From positions 1 through 64,000 of the forward strand of contig NC_022050.1 of NCBI RefSeq assembly GCF_000444995.1: a stretch of DNA of 64,000 bases, in the 5' to 3' direction. Positions within the stretch are counted from its first letter, which is position 1. Each line of letters begins with the position of its first letter. Positions 1 to 7,705 of the stretch are shown here, one piece after another. This DNA comes from Paracoccus aminophilus JCM 7686 (GTDB taxonomy: Bacteria; Pseudomonadota; Alphaproteobacteria; Rhodobacterales; Rhodobacteraceae). Made by a program: the position numbers and the translations under genes. Under the pieces are notes generated by a model. The model was not told where the DNA came from, did no database searches, and worked only from the letters and a program-made list of their open reading frames with translations.

Positions 1-1170
1 TTACGCTGGGACGATATGCTCGCGAGTTAGCCCTGCGATAAGACGGGACGGTGAGAGCAAGCCGGCTTGTGCTTTCTTGCACAGGCTACGCAAATATGCG
101 CCCGGGGAGCGGATTCTTGATATGCGCTCTACGATGTAGAGGATCACAACACTCCTTGCATGTCTGCCGAGATTTCTTTCGGCAAAGCCCATGAGTTCGT
201 GAGTTACACCTATCATTGGAGCTAGCGCCCAACTGAATCGTTCCAGTTCGTACCAGTTGTGGATCGGTGCTTGAGCTAGCTCCATAGCAGATGGGCAGGC
301 CTCGCAAACTCTTCCTAGGGTAGGGAGGATCGCGTCGGAGGAGCTATCCGTATGTTCCCCTTCTGAAGCTTGCTGTGTTGTGACCGGGTTGCTGAACTGT
401 GCCGATTTCGTGAGAAGTTCGCCTTCAGATTCATTTAGGTAATCTTGTGATTCCTGTATGTGCCGGACATTCTGGCCGGCAGCGCCGGACATTTCTTCTG
501 TTGAATGCAAGGCAGACGCACTGTTCGGGCGGGCTAACAGGATCCCTAGCTTGTCGCGGAGGGCGATGAGTTCTGCTTCGGTCAGCTTGCGCTTCAGGGC
601 TTTCCGGATTGCGTCAGCGATGACGAGTTGGTTAGGGTCAGCTTTGATCTCATTGCGGATCAACGACAGCTCTTCGCGCAGTGTCTTGATACGGACTCTG
701 CTGGCCTCTTCGGTTCGAGCGGCATCCTCGATTTCAGCGTGTCGAGCGAACAGCGGAGTGAGGTCGAAACCGAACGGTGACTGGATCTCTCCATCTAGAC
801 TGCGACGAGCGTAGCGTTTGCGGTTGGGGGAGTCCCGGCGCACAATGATGCCCGCATCTATCAATGCGGCCAGGTGTCGGCGAAGCGTTCGTTCGTGCAT
901 GCCCTGGGTGCGGCTGGACAGGGTGGCATTTGACGCGAAAGCTGTCATGAACCGACGGTCATCGCCGGGGAGGCAAGATAGGAGCGCCTGCAAGACAGTG
1001 AGATCGCGGTCAGTCAGTCCAAAGTGATCTTTCGCGAGGACGAGTGATCGCAGAAGCTGCCAGCGAGAGGCAGGGAGATGGGCAGGTGACTGGCGCAAGC
1101 CGTCTTCATGCACATAGGTCTCGATCCCATCGGGGGTATATCCGTGGGCTTTCAGGGAGTAAAATGCCAT
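1..1170 (-). CDS. repC: Plasmid replication initiator RepC
   Basis: Initiator protein of a repABC replicon. In studied members RepC binds an origin lying inside its own gene and is rate-limiting for copy number. The 389-residue length fits the family (about 400). A winged-helix segment is visible around residues 85-130 (HERTLRRHLAALIDAGII followed by basic residues), then the FGFDL motif near residue 135 that RepC proteins share, and a charged helical stretch at about 145-225. The C-terminal 100 residues are less distinctive. The gene is last in the leftward order repA-repB-repC, and a 243-bp gap with a likely antisense RNA separates it from repB. The Shine-Dalgarno signal before the ATG is weak (AGG very close to it), consistent with translation being the controlled step. 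Identification is firm from both sequence and gene order. Confidence 0.95.
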   Translation of the reverse strand: MAFYSLKAHGYTPDGIETYVHEDGLRQSPAHLPASRWQLLRSLVLAKDHFGLTDRDLTVLQALLSCLPGDDRRFMTAFASNATLSSRTQGMHERTLRRHLAALIDAGIIVRRDSPNRKRYARRSLDGEIQSPFGFDLTPLFARHAEIEDAARTEEASRVRIKTLREELSLIRNEIKADPNQLVIADAIRKALKRKLTEAELIALRDKLGILLARPNSASALHSTEEMSGAAGQNVRHIQESQDYLNESEGELLTKSAQFSNPVTTQQASEGEHTDSSSDAILPTLGRVCEACPSAMELAQAPIHNWYELERFSWALAPMIGVTHELMGFAERNLGRHARSVVILYIVERISRIRSPGAYLRSLCKKAQAGLLSPSRLIAGLTREHIVPA

Positions 1171-1272
1171 GCCTCATCGTCACGGGAAGGCCGATCCCCG
1201 AGGAGAACCTGCTGAAAACAGGTCCTGGATGCCAACAGGCAAAACTTTACCGTTCAACCGATTCGGTTGCTG

Positions 1273-1300
1273 TTGACATGTGATTGAAGGATGCTACATC
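1273..1300 (+). promoter_or_regulatory. Promoter of the repB-repC antisense RNA
   Basis: A near-consensus sigma-70 promoter is read on the plus strand, opposite to repABC: TTGACA at 1273-1278, a 16-nt spacer, and TACATC at 1295-1300. It points into the repB-repC gap, where repABC plasmids carry a strong promoter for a small counter-transcribed RNA. Transcription should start near 1307. Confidence 0.7.
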
Positions 1301-1306
1301 TGAGTT

Positions 1307-1360
1307 ACCACACAACAGATGGGCCCTTCGGGATATGATGTCCTGGGGGGCTTTTCTTTT
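1307..1360 (+). ncRNA. Counter-transcribed RNA (incompatibility RNA) of the repABC replicon
   Basis: A short RNA of about 55 nt is predicted from the promoter at 1273-1300 to a GC-rich hairpin ending in a T-rich run (CTTTTCTTTT, 1351-1360). The right half holds GGGCCC (1321-1326) and GGGGGGC (1345-1351) arms with an inner GGGA/TCC pair, which can fold as a terminator. In known repABC plasmids an RNA of this size, in this gap and on this strand, pairs with the repC leader, lowers RepC synthesis and sets incompatibility. The location and signals are seen; the function is by analogy. Confidence 0.65.
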
Positions 1361-1413
1361 GGCCTTCGGTCGTGCCTCCTTTCTTTTGGGTTGCGTGAGA
1401 GCTGAAGCGTGCT

Positions 1414-2397
1414 TCAGCCGGGGTTGTCTTTTGACCACCGCTTGTGGAGTTCGAGGATCTCGTCCGAGAGATTGTCCTCTAGCCATCGCGCGAAGGCTGC
1501 ATGCTGTTTGGCGTCCACCCGAAGTGTCAGTGTGGAAGCCGTCGGGGTAACTTTTGCGAGGATAGAACCATCTTGCAGACGAACCTCTGTGCTACGTGAT
1601 CTGTCGGCAGGAGGTTCGACGCTTGGCTGGTTCCACTGGCTCACAGCCTCTGCAAAAGCTTCGAAACGAGCATCAGAATCCAAGTCACTCAATGGAAGAG
1701 ACTCGAGAAGATCTTCGGTATTCACATCCAAGTCTTTAACCTGCTTCGCCGCGGCGACCCAACGACGCCAACCGATCGCGTGAGCAGGACCGATCAGTTG
1801 GATGCTTGTAAACGGAATCGACGCAATGACGCCCTCCATTCTGGAGAGCCTTGTTTTGTCGATGTTGAGCGCATCGAGAATGACGGGCGTCTTGTAGCCA
1901 GCTGCCCTGAGCTCACCGACGAACACTGCCTTTTCGATGAAAGAGGGGTCCTTGCGAACACTGTTCTCCTGACCCTGTGCGAGTACGAGTTCTTGGTCGT
2001 CAAGCGTCCTGACGAGGGCCTTTGCCGGGATCTTGAGCTTCCGAAGACTTCTCAGCCGGCGACGTCCGAAAACGATCTGGTAGCGCCCGTCGTGCTCCGG
2101 ATGCGGGCGGACTACCACTGGACTAAGCTGCCCGTAGCGCTCGATACTGGACCGTAACTCTTCGTCAGACGCGTCATCGTGTTCAAGCCGATCACGCAGG
2201 CCAGCATCATCAATGAGATCGGGATCGATTTCCCGGATCGAGCGGGAGTGAAGGTCTGCGAGCGAGCCATCCATGGAGCCGAGCGCACCGCCGCTGAAGT
2301 TCTTCTGCAACGCACCCTTGCGCTCCGAGGAGTCTGTGAGGGCTCTATCCCTCAGGCTTTCCTCGATGACAGATGAAAAGACATTCTTGCGGGCCAT
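1414..2397 (-). CDS. repB: Plasmid partitioning protein RepB (ParB family)
   Basis: Centromere-binding partner of RepA. A ParB N-terminal domain lies at about residues 50-140: the stretch EELRSSIERYGQLSPVVVR followed by the family hallmark GRRRLRSLRKL. A helix-turn-helix region follows (AAGYKTPVILDALNIDKTRL). The C-terminal third should dimerise. I chose the ATG at 2397 (MARKNVFSS) because its A overlaps the repA TGA stop, giving translational coupling, and because RepB proteins usually begin this way; an upstream start at 2412 is possible. The product is 327 residues, normal for RepB. It forms an operon with repA upstream and repC downstream. Confidence 0.93.
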   Translation of the reverse strand: MARKNVFSSVIEESLRDRALTDSSERKGALQKNFSGGALGSMDGSLADLHSRSIREIDPDLIDDAGLRDRLEHDDASDEELRSSIERYGQLSPVVVRPHPEHDGRYQIVFGRRRLRSLRKLKIPAKALVRTLDDQELVLAQGQENSVRKDPSFIEKAVFVGELRAAGYKTPVILDALNIDKTRLSRMEGVIASIPFTSIQLIGPAHAIGWRRWVAAAKQVKDLDVNTEDLLESLPLSDLDSDARFEAFAEAVSQWNQPSVEPPADRSRSTEVRLQDGSILAKVTPTASTLTLRVDAKQHAAFARWLEDNLSDEILELHKRWSKDNPG

Positions 2398-3581
2398 CAG
2401 GTTCTCCCCCAAGCGGATTGGATCATGGTTTCGAGTTCGTTCGCTACTCCGTTGATCGACTCGACAGCACGGTCATAGGTGTTTCGGTGAAACTGGGCGC
2501 GATCGACCTCGTAGAGAGTTTGCTGGGTCAAGCCGGCGTCCGAAATTGCCGTGCTTTTCAGGAAGGTTTCGACCATCACTTGCTTCCCAAAAAGTGACCT
2601 GAGCAGCGCGGCCATCTGGGTTTGCGGTCCGTCGGACGGTTCGTAGCGTGTGATCATGAAGCGGAGGAAGTCGTAAGACATATCCACATCGTACTTTGCG
2701 ACGACTGCCAGAAGGCCTGATGCCATCTGCAGAAACTGAGACATCGAAGCGACATCAAGCATACTCGGGATGACTGTAATCAGCATCGTTGTCGCCGAAA
2801 CCATCGCCGAAAGTGTGAGGAACCCCAGCTGAGGCGGGCAGTCGATGATTACCACATCGTAATCGGCATCAACCTGCTGCAGCGCCATTGGCAATCTGAG
2901 GTAGAAGGGAGGATCGACCTGCTGCCGGATGGCTATAGGTGTCTCGTGCTCGAAATCGGCCAGTCTCAAGCCCGCGGGAGCGAGATCCAAGTTAGGAAAG
3001 TAGGTCTTGATGATCACGTTCCGCAAAGGGACAGGATCCGCGTATCTGATGGCGTCGTATATCGTACCACCACTGGCGAACTCAATTTCTGCACGATATC
3101 CGAACATCGAGGTCAGACTCGCCTGAGGGTCGATGTCGATAGCCAGGACCCGATACCCGCGCAGGGCCAAGCGTTGAGCAAGATGAATACTCGCGGTTGT
3201 CTTGCTAGAGCCGCCCTTGTAGTTGGCGATGGCAATTACCTGCAATTTGTCGCCAGGACGACGCCCAGGTAGAAAGCGGGCTGAAGTGCCAGATTTTGCA
3301 GCGGCTGCTAAAGCGTCCCGCATTTCGAGGAGATCCTCTGCGCGATACTGACGACGAGCTCGGCCGTCTGCCTCAATGGCTGGCAGCTTTCCGTCAAAAT
3401 GCAGTTTGCGAAGATGCGACTGAGAGAGGCCAAGAAGTTCAGCGGCTTCCGCAGAGCTGAAGGTGCGTAGCGTTTTGCGGGAATCTGGAAGGAAGGTCTT
3501 CCGAAGGTGCGACTCAAGCGCCGCGTCAAGAATGTCAGCATTCTCGCGGATCGCCTGATCGATGCGAACGGATTCGCGCAT
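2397..3581 (-). CDS. repA: Plasmid partitioning ATPase RepA (ParA family)
   Basis: ParA-type ATPase that segregates plasmid copies and represses the repABC promoter. The N-terminal part carries a MerR-like helix-turn-helix (SSAEAAELLGLSQSHLRKL, about residues 40-60) typical of type Ia ParA proteins. The deviant Walker A is clear (NYKGGSSKTT, with the extra lysine), and Walker B reads DVVIIDCPPQLGFLT. The start at 3581 (MRESVRIDQ) is preferred over an upstream ATG at 3683: AGAGGGG sits just before it, the product is then 394 residues as in other RepA proteins, and the upstream extension is arginine-rich and unlike the family. It overlaps repB by 1 nt. Confidence 0.94.
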   Translation of the reverse strand: MRESVRIDQAIRENADILDAALESHLRKTFLPDSRKTLRTFSSAEAAELLGLSQSHLRKLHFDGKLPAIEADGRARRQYRAEDLLEMRDALAAAAKSGTSARFLPGRRPGDKLQVIAIANYKGGSSKTTASIHLAQRLALRGYRVLAIDIDPQASLTSMFGYRAEIEFASGGTIYDAIRYADPVPLRNVIIKTYFPNLDLAPAGLRLADFEHETPIAIRQQVDPPFYLRLPMALQQVDADYDVVIIDCPPQLGFLTLSAMVSATTMLITVIPSMLDVASMSQFLQMASGLLAVVAKYDVDMSYDFLRFMITRYEPSDGPQTQMAALLRSLFGKQVMVETFLKSTAISDAGLTQQTLYEVDRAQFHRNTYDRAVESINGVANELETMIQSAWGRT

Positions 3582-3963
3582 AGTTGCCCCTCTTCCTCGC
3601 ACTTGCGAGGTTTCTGCTCTCCGACCCTCTTGCCGGGGTCGCCGTAACGCAAAAATGCGACTAAGCGCACAGAAGCGTTTCACTTCCGACTAATGCCACC
3701 GCGGTGCCGGCTCGCGCAAGCATTTTCTTGCACTACATATAGGGCCGACCATCGCGCTTGGCCGTCTATTTTGCGGCCGACTTCGTGCCGAGCACTAGAT
3801 GCGAAACTTAAGAAATTGATAACACGTGGTTTTTCTTGAGATTGCTTGCGGTTTTGGTGATCGTAGCGATCTAAGGTACCAGCCAGCAGCCGGTCGACAG
3901 CGATCCTCACCGTTCGGTAGCTTACTGCGCCTTGGCCGAATCGGTCGTCTTTGCCTGCGCGCA
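3582..3963. other. repA upstream region without a convincing gene
   Basis: About 380 bp between repA and the recombinase gene. It holds the palindrome at 3595-3610 and a small hairpin, GCAAG/CTTGC (3716-3731). A frame of 94 codons runs leftward here but has no recognisable domain, so I treat the region as the repABC control region. No promoter could be fixed with confidence. Confidence 0.5.
3595..3610. promoter_or_regulatory. Palindrome just upstream of repA (operator or parS candidate)
   Basis: Two 7-bp arms, CCTCGCA and TGCGAGG, flank a 2-nt centre, 14 nt before the repA ATG. RepA/RepB of repABC plasmids repress their own promoter and bind palindromic sites, so an operator or centromere role is plausible. 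Only the symmetry is seen. Confidence 0.45.
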
Positions 3964-5007
3964 CTATAACCCTGCGGCCTTTGTCAGGTTGACCCTGAAC
4001 CTGTCGCGTCGCCGCTGATACCGGCGTGTCATTTCCGCGCTCGCATGACCAAGCTGCTTCTGTACAAATCGCTCATCGACCTCTGCAGAGGAGGCGAGAC
4101 CGGCCCGGAGCGAGTGGCCCGAGAACAGGGCAGGGCGGTCCTTTTCGGGCAGATCACCGCGGAGCCCGGCGGCATCGGCGGCACGCTTTACAAGTCGCGC
4201 GACCTCGCGGTCGTTCAGACGCAGCGGCCCAGGCTCCTTCCCCTGTCCCGTGATGCGGCGGAACAGCGGGCCTTGGCTGATGCGCGCGAGTTTCAGCCAG
4301 GTTTCGAGTGCAGCGACAGGACAGGTCGCGGCCGATGATCCGCGCCCGATCTCGACCTCGCGCCAACCGGTCTTGCCGCGAAGGGTCACCAGCAGGCCGG
4401 CGGGCAGCACCTCGATCCAACCGCGTCCGTCTTCGGTCTGGCCACGGCCGGCATCCAGCCCGGTGATCTCGGAGCGCCGCAACCCGCCGGCAAAGCCGAC
4501 CAGCAGCATCGCCCGGTCGCGCAATCCGCGAAGAGTGCCGCGAGCACAGGTTTCGAGCATCGCTAGCAGATCCTCTGGCAGGATCGCCTCCTTCTGTCGG
4601 GGCGGGGCTGCATGGCTATTGCGGATCCCGGCCAGGACCGTAGCGATGTGGCGGTCGCGCCGGGCGAGGCTCAGGCCGCGCTGCGTATAGGCCCAGACGA
4701 GCGCCGACAGCCGCCGTTCGATGGTCGAGACTGCGTTCTTGCGGCCACCGACCGATTTCGCACCGCTGGCGCAGGCGGTGATGTAAAGGCCGACCGCCTG
4801 CGGATCGGGCACGGACGCATCCAATCCCTCGCGCCGACACCAGCCGGCAAAATGCTTCCAGTCGGCGGCATAGGCCTTGCGGGTATTGGCCGAACTCGCC
4901 GCCTCGGCATAGCTGCGCGCCCGCTCGGCCAGGTCGCGCAGGGCAGGGGGCTGGTGATCGGGCAGGGCAGGGGAGGGCCGCAAGGTTCCTGTCGGGTCAC
5001 TGGCCAT
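3964..5007 (-). CDS. Tyrosine recombinase / integrase
   Basis: Site-specific recombinase of the phage integrase (XerC/D-like) family, 347 residues. The N-terminal SAM-like core-binding domain covers about residues 25-125 (NTRKAYAADWKHFAGWC). In the catalytic domain the first Arg is in GGLRRSEITGL, then HSLRAG supplies His and Arg, LGHAS supplies the second His, and the nucleophile is Tyr in MTRRYQRR near the C-terminus; all catalytic residues are present. It may resolve plasmid multimers or integrate a cassette. The first codons overlap the end of the upstream ParE-like toxin gene by 11 nt, so toxin, antitoxin and recombinase are probably one transcript. Confidence 0.9.
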   Translation of the reverse strand: MASDPTGTLRPSPALPDHQPPALRDLAERARSYAEAASSANTRKAYAADWKHFAGWCRREGLDASVPDPQAVGLYITACASGAKSVGGRKNAVSTIERRLSALVWAYTQRGLSLARRDRHIATVLAGIRNSHAAPPRQKEAILPEDLLAMLETCARGTLRGLRDRAMLLVGFAGGLRRSEITGLDAGRGQTEDGRGWIEVLPAGLLVTLRGKTGWREVEIGRGSSAATCPVAALETWLKLARISQGPLFRRITGQGKEPGPLRLNDREVARLVKRAADAAGLRGDLPEKDRPALFSGHSLRAGLASSAEVDERFVQKQLGHASAEMTRRYQRRRDRFRVNLTKAAGL

Positions 5008-5356
5008 GGCGCGGCTCCAGCAGGCGTATCAACATTCGGCGCTGTTGGTCCTGCGCGCCGAAGAATACCGCCAGAACGCGGATCAGCCCTGCGTCGTCGT
5101 CCGTGGTGAACCAGAAGCTGGCCTTGCCAAGGGTCAATTGCCGCAACCCTGGCAGCAGATCATCGTACTGGCTGCCGCGATGCGGGGCTGTTGCGACACG
5201 CTGCGTGTCGTCGAATATCTCGATCAGGCGCTGCCCGGTCCGCTTTGCCGCCTCGGCTGGGCTGTCGCCGAACGAGAGGTAGCTCTCGATCAGATGGTCG
5301 CGGATCAGGGCAAAGTCGCGCTCAGCCGCCGAAGCGAACTCGATGCGCCAGGTCAT
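4997..5356 (-). CDS. parE: ParE/RelE-family toxin
   Basis: Small 119-residue toxin of the RelE/ParE superfamily. The fold is suggested by MTWRIEFASAAERDFALIRDH, a long helical hairpin (residues 20-55), the HRGSQYDDLLPGLRQLTLG segment typical of ParE proteins, and a final strand with VLAVFFG. ParE toxins poison DNA gyrase, whereas RelE cleaves mRNA; the proline/glycine-rich middle and the ParD-like partner favour ParE. The start overlaps the antitoxin stop by 4 nt (ATGA), a common toxin-antitoxin arrangement, and the 3' end runs 11 nt into the recombinase gene. Confidence 0.85.
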   Translation of the reverse strand: MTWRIEFASAAERDFALIRDHLIESYLSFGDSPAEAAKRTGQRLIEIFDDTQRVATAPHRGSQYDDLLPGLRQLTLGKASFWFTTDDDAGLIRVLAVFFGAQDQQRRMLIRLLEPRHGQ

Positions 5357-5625
5357 TGCGCCGCGGGGTCGCCAGACCGGGATGCAGCGAACACGCCGAT
5401 ACGGCGGCGCATCTCGTCGTTGCTGATGAAGGGCCCGGCGAGGCGTTCCTCCAGCAGAGCTCTTAGGGCTGCCCGTTCCAGACGCTCATCTTCGGCCTTC
5501 TGCCGCAGCAGATCGAGCCCATGCTGCACGACGGCGCTAACCGAAGTGAAGCGCCCATCCTGCACCTGCGCGCGGGCAAAGGCATGATGTTCGTCGCTGA
5601 GCGAGATCGAGGATTTCACGGTCAT
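5353..5625 (-). CDS. parD: ParD-like antitoxin (ribbon-helix-helix)
   Basis: Antitoxin of 90 residues. The N-terminus (MTVKSSISLSDEHHAFARA) is a typical ribbon-helix-helix strand and helix, followed by GRFTSVSAVVQHGLDLL, the conserved ParD signature. The C-terminal third should wrap the toxin. I chose the ATG at 5625 because AAGGAG stands 8 nt upstream; the longer frame to 5700 would start inside the promoter. It is expected to repress its own promoter at 5648-5676, which carries repeated CATACC sites. Confidence 0.88.
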   Translation of the reverse strand: MTVKSSISLSDEHHAFARAQVQDGRFTSVSAVVQHGLDLLRQKAEDERLERAALRALLEERLAGPFISNDEMRRRIGVFAASRSGDPAAQ

Positions 5626-5647
5626 GGCACTGCTCCTTGCGCCCTCA

Positions 5648-5676
5648 ATGGTATGACTGGGTGGTATGCCCGTCAA
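5648..5676 (-). promoter_or_regulatory. Promoter and operator of the parDE operon
   Basis: On the minus strand TTGACG (5671-5676) and TACCAT (5648-5653) are separated by 17 nt, a good sigma-70 promoter about 25 nt before the antitoxin ATG. The spacer and -10 contain two direct copies of CATACC, a fitting target for the ribbon-helix-helix antitoxin. Confidence 0.65.
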
Positions 5677-5889
5677 GCTTTCCCGCGGAGACCACAGCAA
5701 AGCAGGGCGCCGCTGAGGCGTCCCCGGGCCCGAATTCCAGCCATTTTGGCTGTCAGAACGCTCATCTTTCTATAAAAGAGCAAAACATCCGATAATGCAA
5801 TCTTATTGGATATTATTCAGGAATGACAGGCGCGGCGGATATTGCAAGTAAAACTAGCATGATACGCCGATACTTGTTAGCGTCCCGCC

Positions 5890-6807
5890 ATGAAAATTGC
5901 CGCAAAATCTCCCCTGCCTCCCTCAAATCCTCCGGCATTACCGCGCTGGATCCGGCAGGGCGCTGGCCGCGATGATCTTGAAACAGCGATGTTTTTCGCC
6001 GGAGCAGCCCTTGCTGTGCTGGACCCGATAGCCCGGTCCGAGGACCCGCTTGGCATCCTCTGGCGCAAGCGGCTCGCGCTCGCTGCGGCGGTGGCAGTTT
6101 CCCAGTTGGAAGGGCGCCGGGAAGGCGAGGCGCAGTTGCGCGACGTCTTCGCCCTGCGCAGACCCGGTGATGATCCCGGCCCTGGCGGGCGTGTGCTGAT
6201 CGGCTGGCGCGCCTTAGGCGAGGCACGGGCGCTGAGATCAACCGACTGGCCGGTGCGCTTGCCTGGCTTCTTCGATCTGTCGCCTGGGCCGGGCGCGGAG
6301 ATTTTGCGTGACCTCGGCGCGCGGTTTGTTGGTCGCGCCTTGCCTTTGCGCTTTGCCGCCGAGGCCGCGCGCGAGGTTCTCGTCCTCGGCCCGGCCTATC
6401 GCGGCTTAGCGCTCTGGTTGGCGGATGCGCTTTTGGCCCGGGCGCTTGGCTGGGATCGGCCGGCGCCGCTGCTCGCATCGCATCTTCCGCGCGCGGCGTT
6501 CCGGCTGGAGGGCGAGGCTTGGGTTGCGGCCTGCGCGAGCGCCTTGGGAAGGGGGGCGGTTGCGGCCTGTGATCTGCACATCGATCTGACCCGCCGCGCG
6601 ACTGCTCTGCGCGCGGCACATCTGCGGCGGCCGGGAAAGGACACCGCCGCCATCCTCACCGCACTCCTGACTGAGGATGCGCTGGCGGCCCAGGCCGGGG
6701 CCGAGGCCAGTGACCGCGCGGCGCGGCGGTTGTTTGATCGGCTGACCTCGCTCGGTCTGGTGCGTGAGCTGACCGGACGGCCGACCTTTCGGCTTTACGG
6801 GTTGTGA
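5890..6807 (+). CDS. DUF1403 family protein
   Basis: Protein of 305 residues matching the alphaproteobacterial DUF1403 family, whose biochemical role is unknown. It is rich in Ala, Arg and Leu, with long helices throughout (for example DDLETAMFFAGAALAVLDPI near residues 28-47, and AAILTALLTEDALAAQAG near 255). The end (SDRAARRLFDRLTSLGLVRELTGR) looks like a small winged helix and would suit DNA binding; this is inference. Its stop overlaps the GTG start of the ScpB-like gene, so the two are coupled. The pair is often found on plasmids and islands of Rhodobacteraceae. Confidence 0.8.
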   Translation: MKIAAKSPLPPSNPPALPRWIRQGAGRDDLETAMFFAGAALAVLDPIARSEDPLGILWRKRLALAAAVAVSQLEGRREGEAQLRDVFALRRPGDDPGPGGRVLIGWRALGEARALRSTDWPVRLPGFFDLSPGPGAEILRDLGARFVGRALPLRFAAEAAREVLVLGPAYRGLALWLADALLARALGWDRPAPLLASHLPRAAFRLEGEAWVAACASALGRGAVAACDLHIDLTRRATALRAAHLRRPGKDTAAILTALLTEDALAAQAGAEASDRAARRLFDRLTSLGLVRELTGRPTFRLYGL

Positions 6808-7445
6808 CAATGGCCCCGAGAACCGCCGAGCCACTGGACGCCGAAATCGCCGAGTTGCCGCAGGCGCTGCGCTGGCGGGAATGGATGGCGCGGGTCGAGG
6901 CGGTGCTGTTCGCCGCCTCCGAGCCGGTGGGTCGGGATGTGCTGGCGCGGGTGGTCGGTCGTGACTGTGCGCTCGATCTGCTGATCGAGGACATTGCTGC
7001 CGAACTCGTGGGGCGTCCGTATGAGATTGCCCGCATCGCAGGCGGCTGGCAGTTCCGCACGCGGCCGCAACACGCGGCGGCGATCCGAACTGCGCGCGGT
7101 GAGGGTGACGCTGTCCGAGATCTCACGAAGAATGAAGCGCTCGTCTTGACCATAATCGCCTATATGCAGCCGGTGACACGTGGTGCGATCTCGCGACTGA
7201 CCGGCCGCGAGGTTAGCCGTGATCTGATCGCACGGCTGCACCGCCAGGCCCTGATAGCTCGCGGCCCGCACAGCCCCGAACCCGGTGCGCCCTACACTTA
7301 TGTCACCACGCCGGGGTTTCTGGTGCAGTTCGGGCTGGAAACCCTGCGCGATCTGCCGGACCTCGAGGCGTTGCAGGATGCAGGGCTGCTGAAGCCTGCG
7401 GGCGATATCGTGCTGGATCTGCCGATTGCGGGCGAGGTCAAGTAA
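6804..7445 (+). CDS. scpB: ScpB-like chromosome segregation protein
   Basis: Homologue of ScpB, the dimeric winged-helix subunit of the SMC-ScpAB condensin. The product is 213 residues with two winged-helix domains: AVLFAASEPVGRDVLARVVG near residue 35 and LTKNEALVLTIIAYMQPVT near residue 110, the latter with the ScpB-like TRGAISRLTGREV. The start is either GTG 6804, overlapping the DUF1403 stop, or ATG 6810. No scpA or smc lies nearby, so it may act with the host complex or have a plasmid-specific role with DUF1403. It differs from the chromosomal ScpB pattern in gene context. Confidence 0.8.
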   Translation: MTMAPRTAEPLDAEIAELPQALRWREWMARVEAVLFAASEPVGRDVLARVVGRDCALDLLIEDIAAELVGRPYEIARIAGGWQFRTRPQHAAAIRTARGEGDAVRDLTKNEALVLTIIAYMQPVTRGAISRLTGREVSRDLIARLHRQALIARGPHSPEPGAPYTYVTTPGFLVQFGLETLRDLPDLEALQDAGLLKPAGDIVLDLPIAGEVK

Positions 7446-7651
7446 CTTTTCTTCCCCGCGTTGGTATGGGTGATCAGTTCGGGGTGGCGGATGCCCCGCG
7501 ATAACGATTGGCAAAACCTCTGCGCACATCAAGATTGAGTGGAGGATTTGTAGCATGACACCGGTTCAGGGTTCGCAGAAGACAAAGCTGATGTGTCTGC
7601 GCAACGCGCGCGGCAGCTCGGGTGATGTAAGATGACGCATAGATCAGCCTT

Positions 7652-7705
7652 CTATAACTCACAAAACTCCTATAACTTGAGTGATAGATGGAGACTCTAT
7701 AACTC
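7652..7705 (+). promoter_or_regulatory. Triple CTATAACT repeat upstream of the Fic gene
   Basis: CTATAACTC at 7652-7660 and 7697-7705 and CTATAACTT at 7670-7678 are near-identical direct repeats, spaced 18 and 27 nt apart. The last abuts the ATG. Each includes TATAAC, close to a -10 box. The Fic protein ends in a winged-helix domain, so these may be its own operator sites. A GGAGA ribosome-binding candidate lies at 7690-7694. Confidence 0.5.

Noticed and set aside
3680..3964. A 94-codon minus-strand frame upstream of repA
   Set aside because: No domain, no good ribosome-binding site; the place is the expected control region of repABC.
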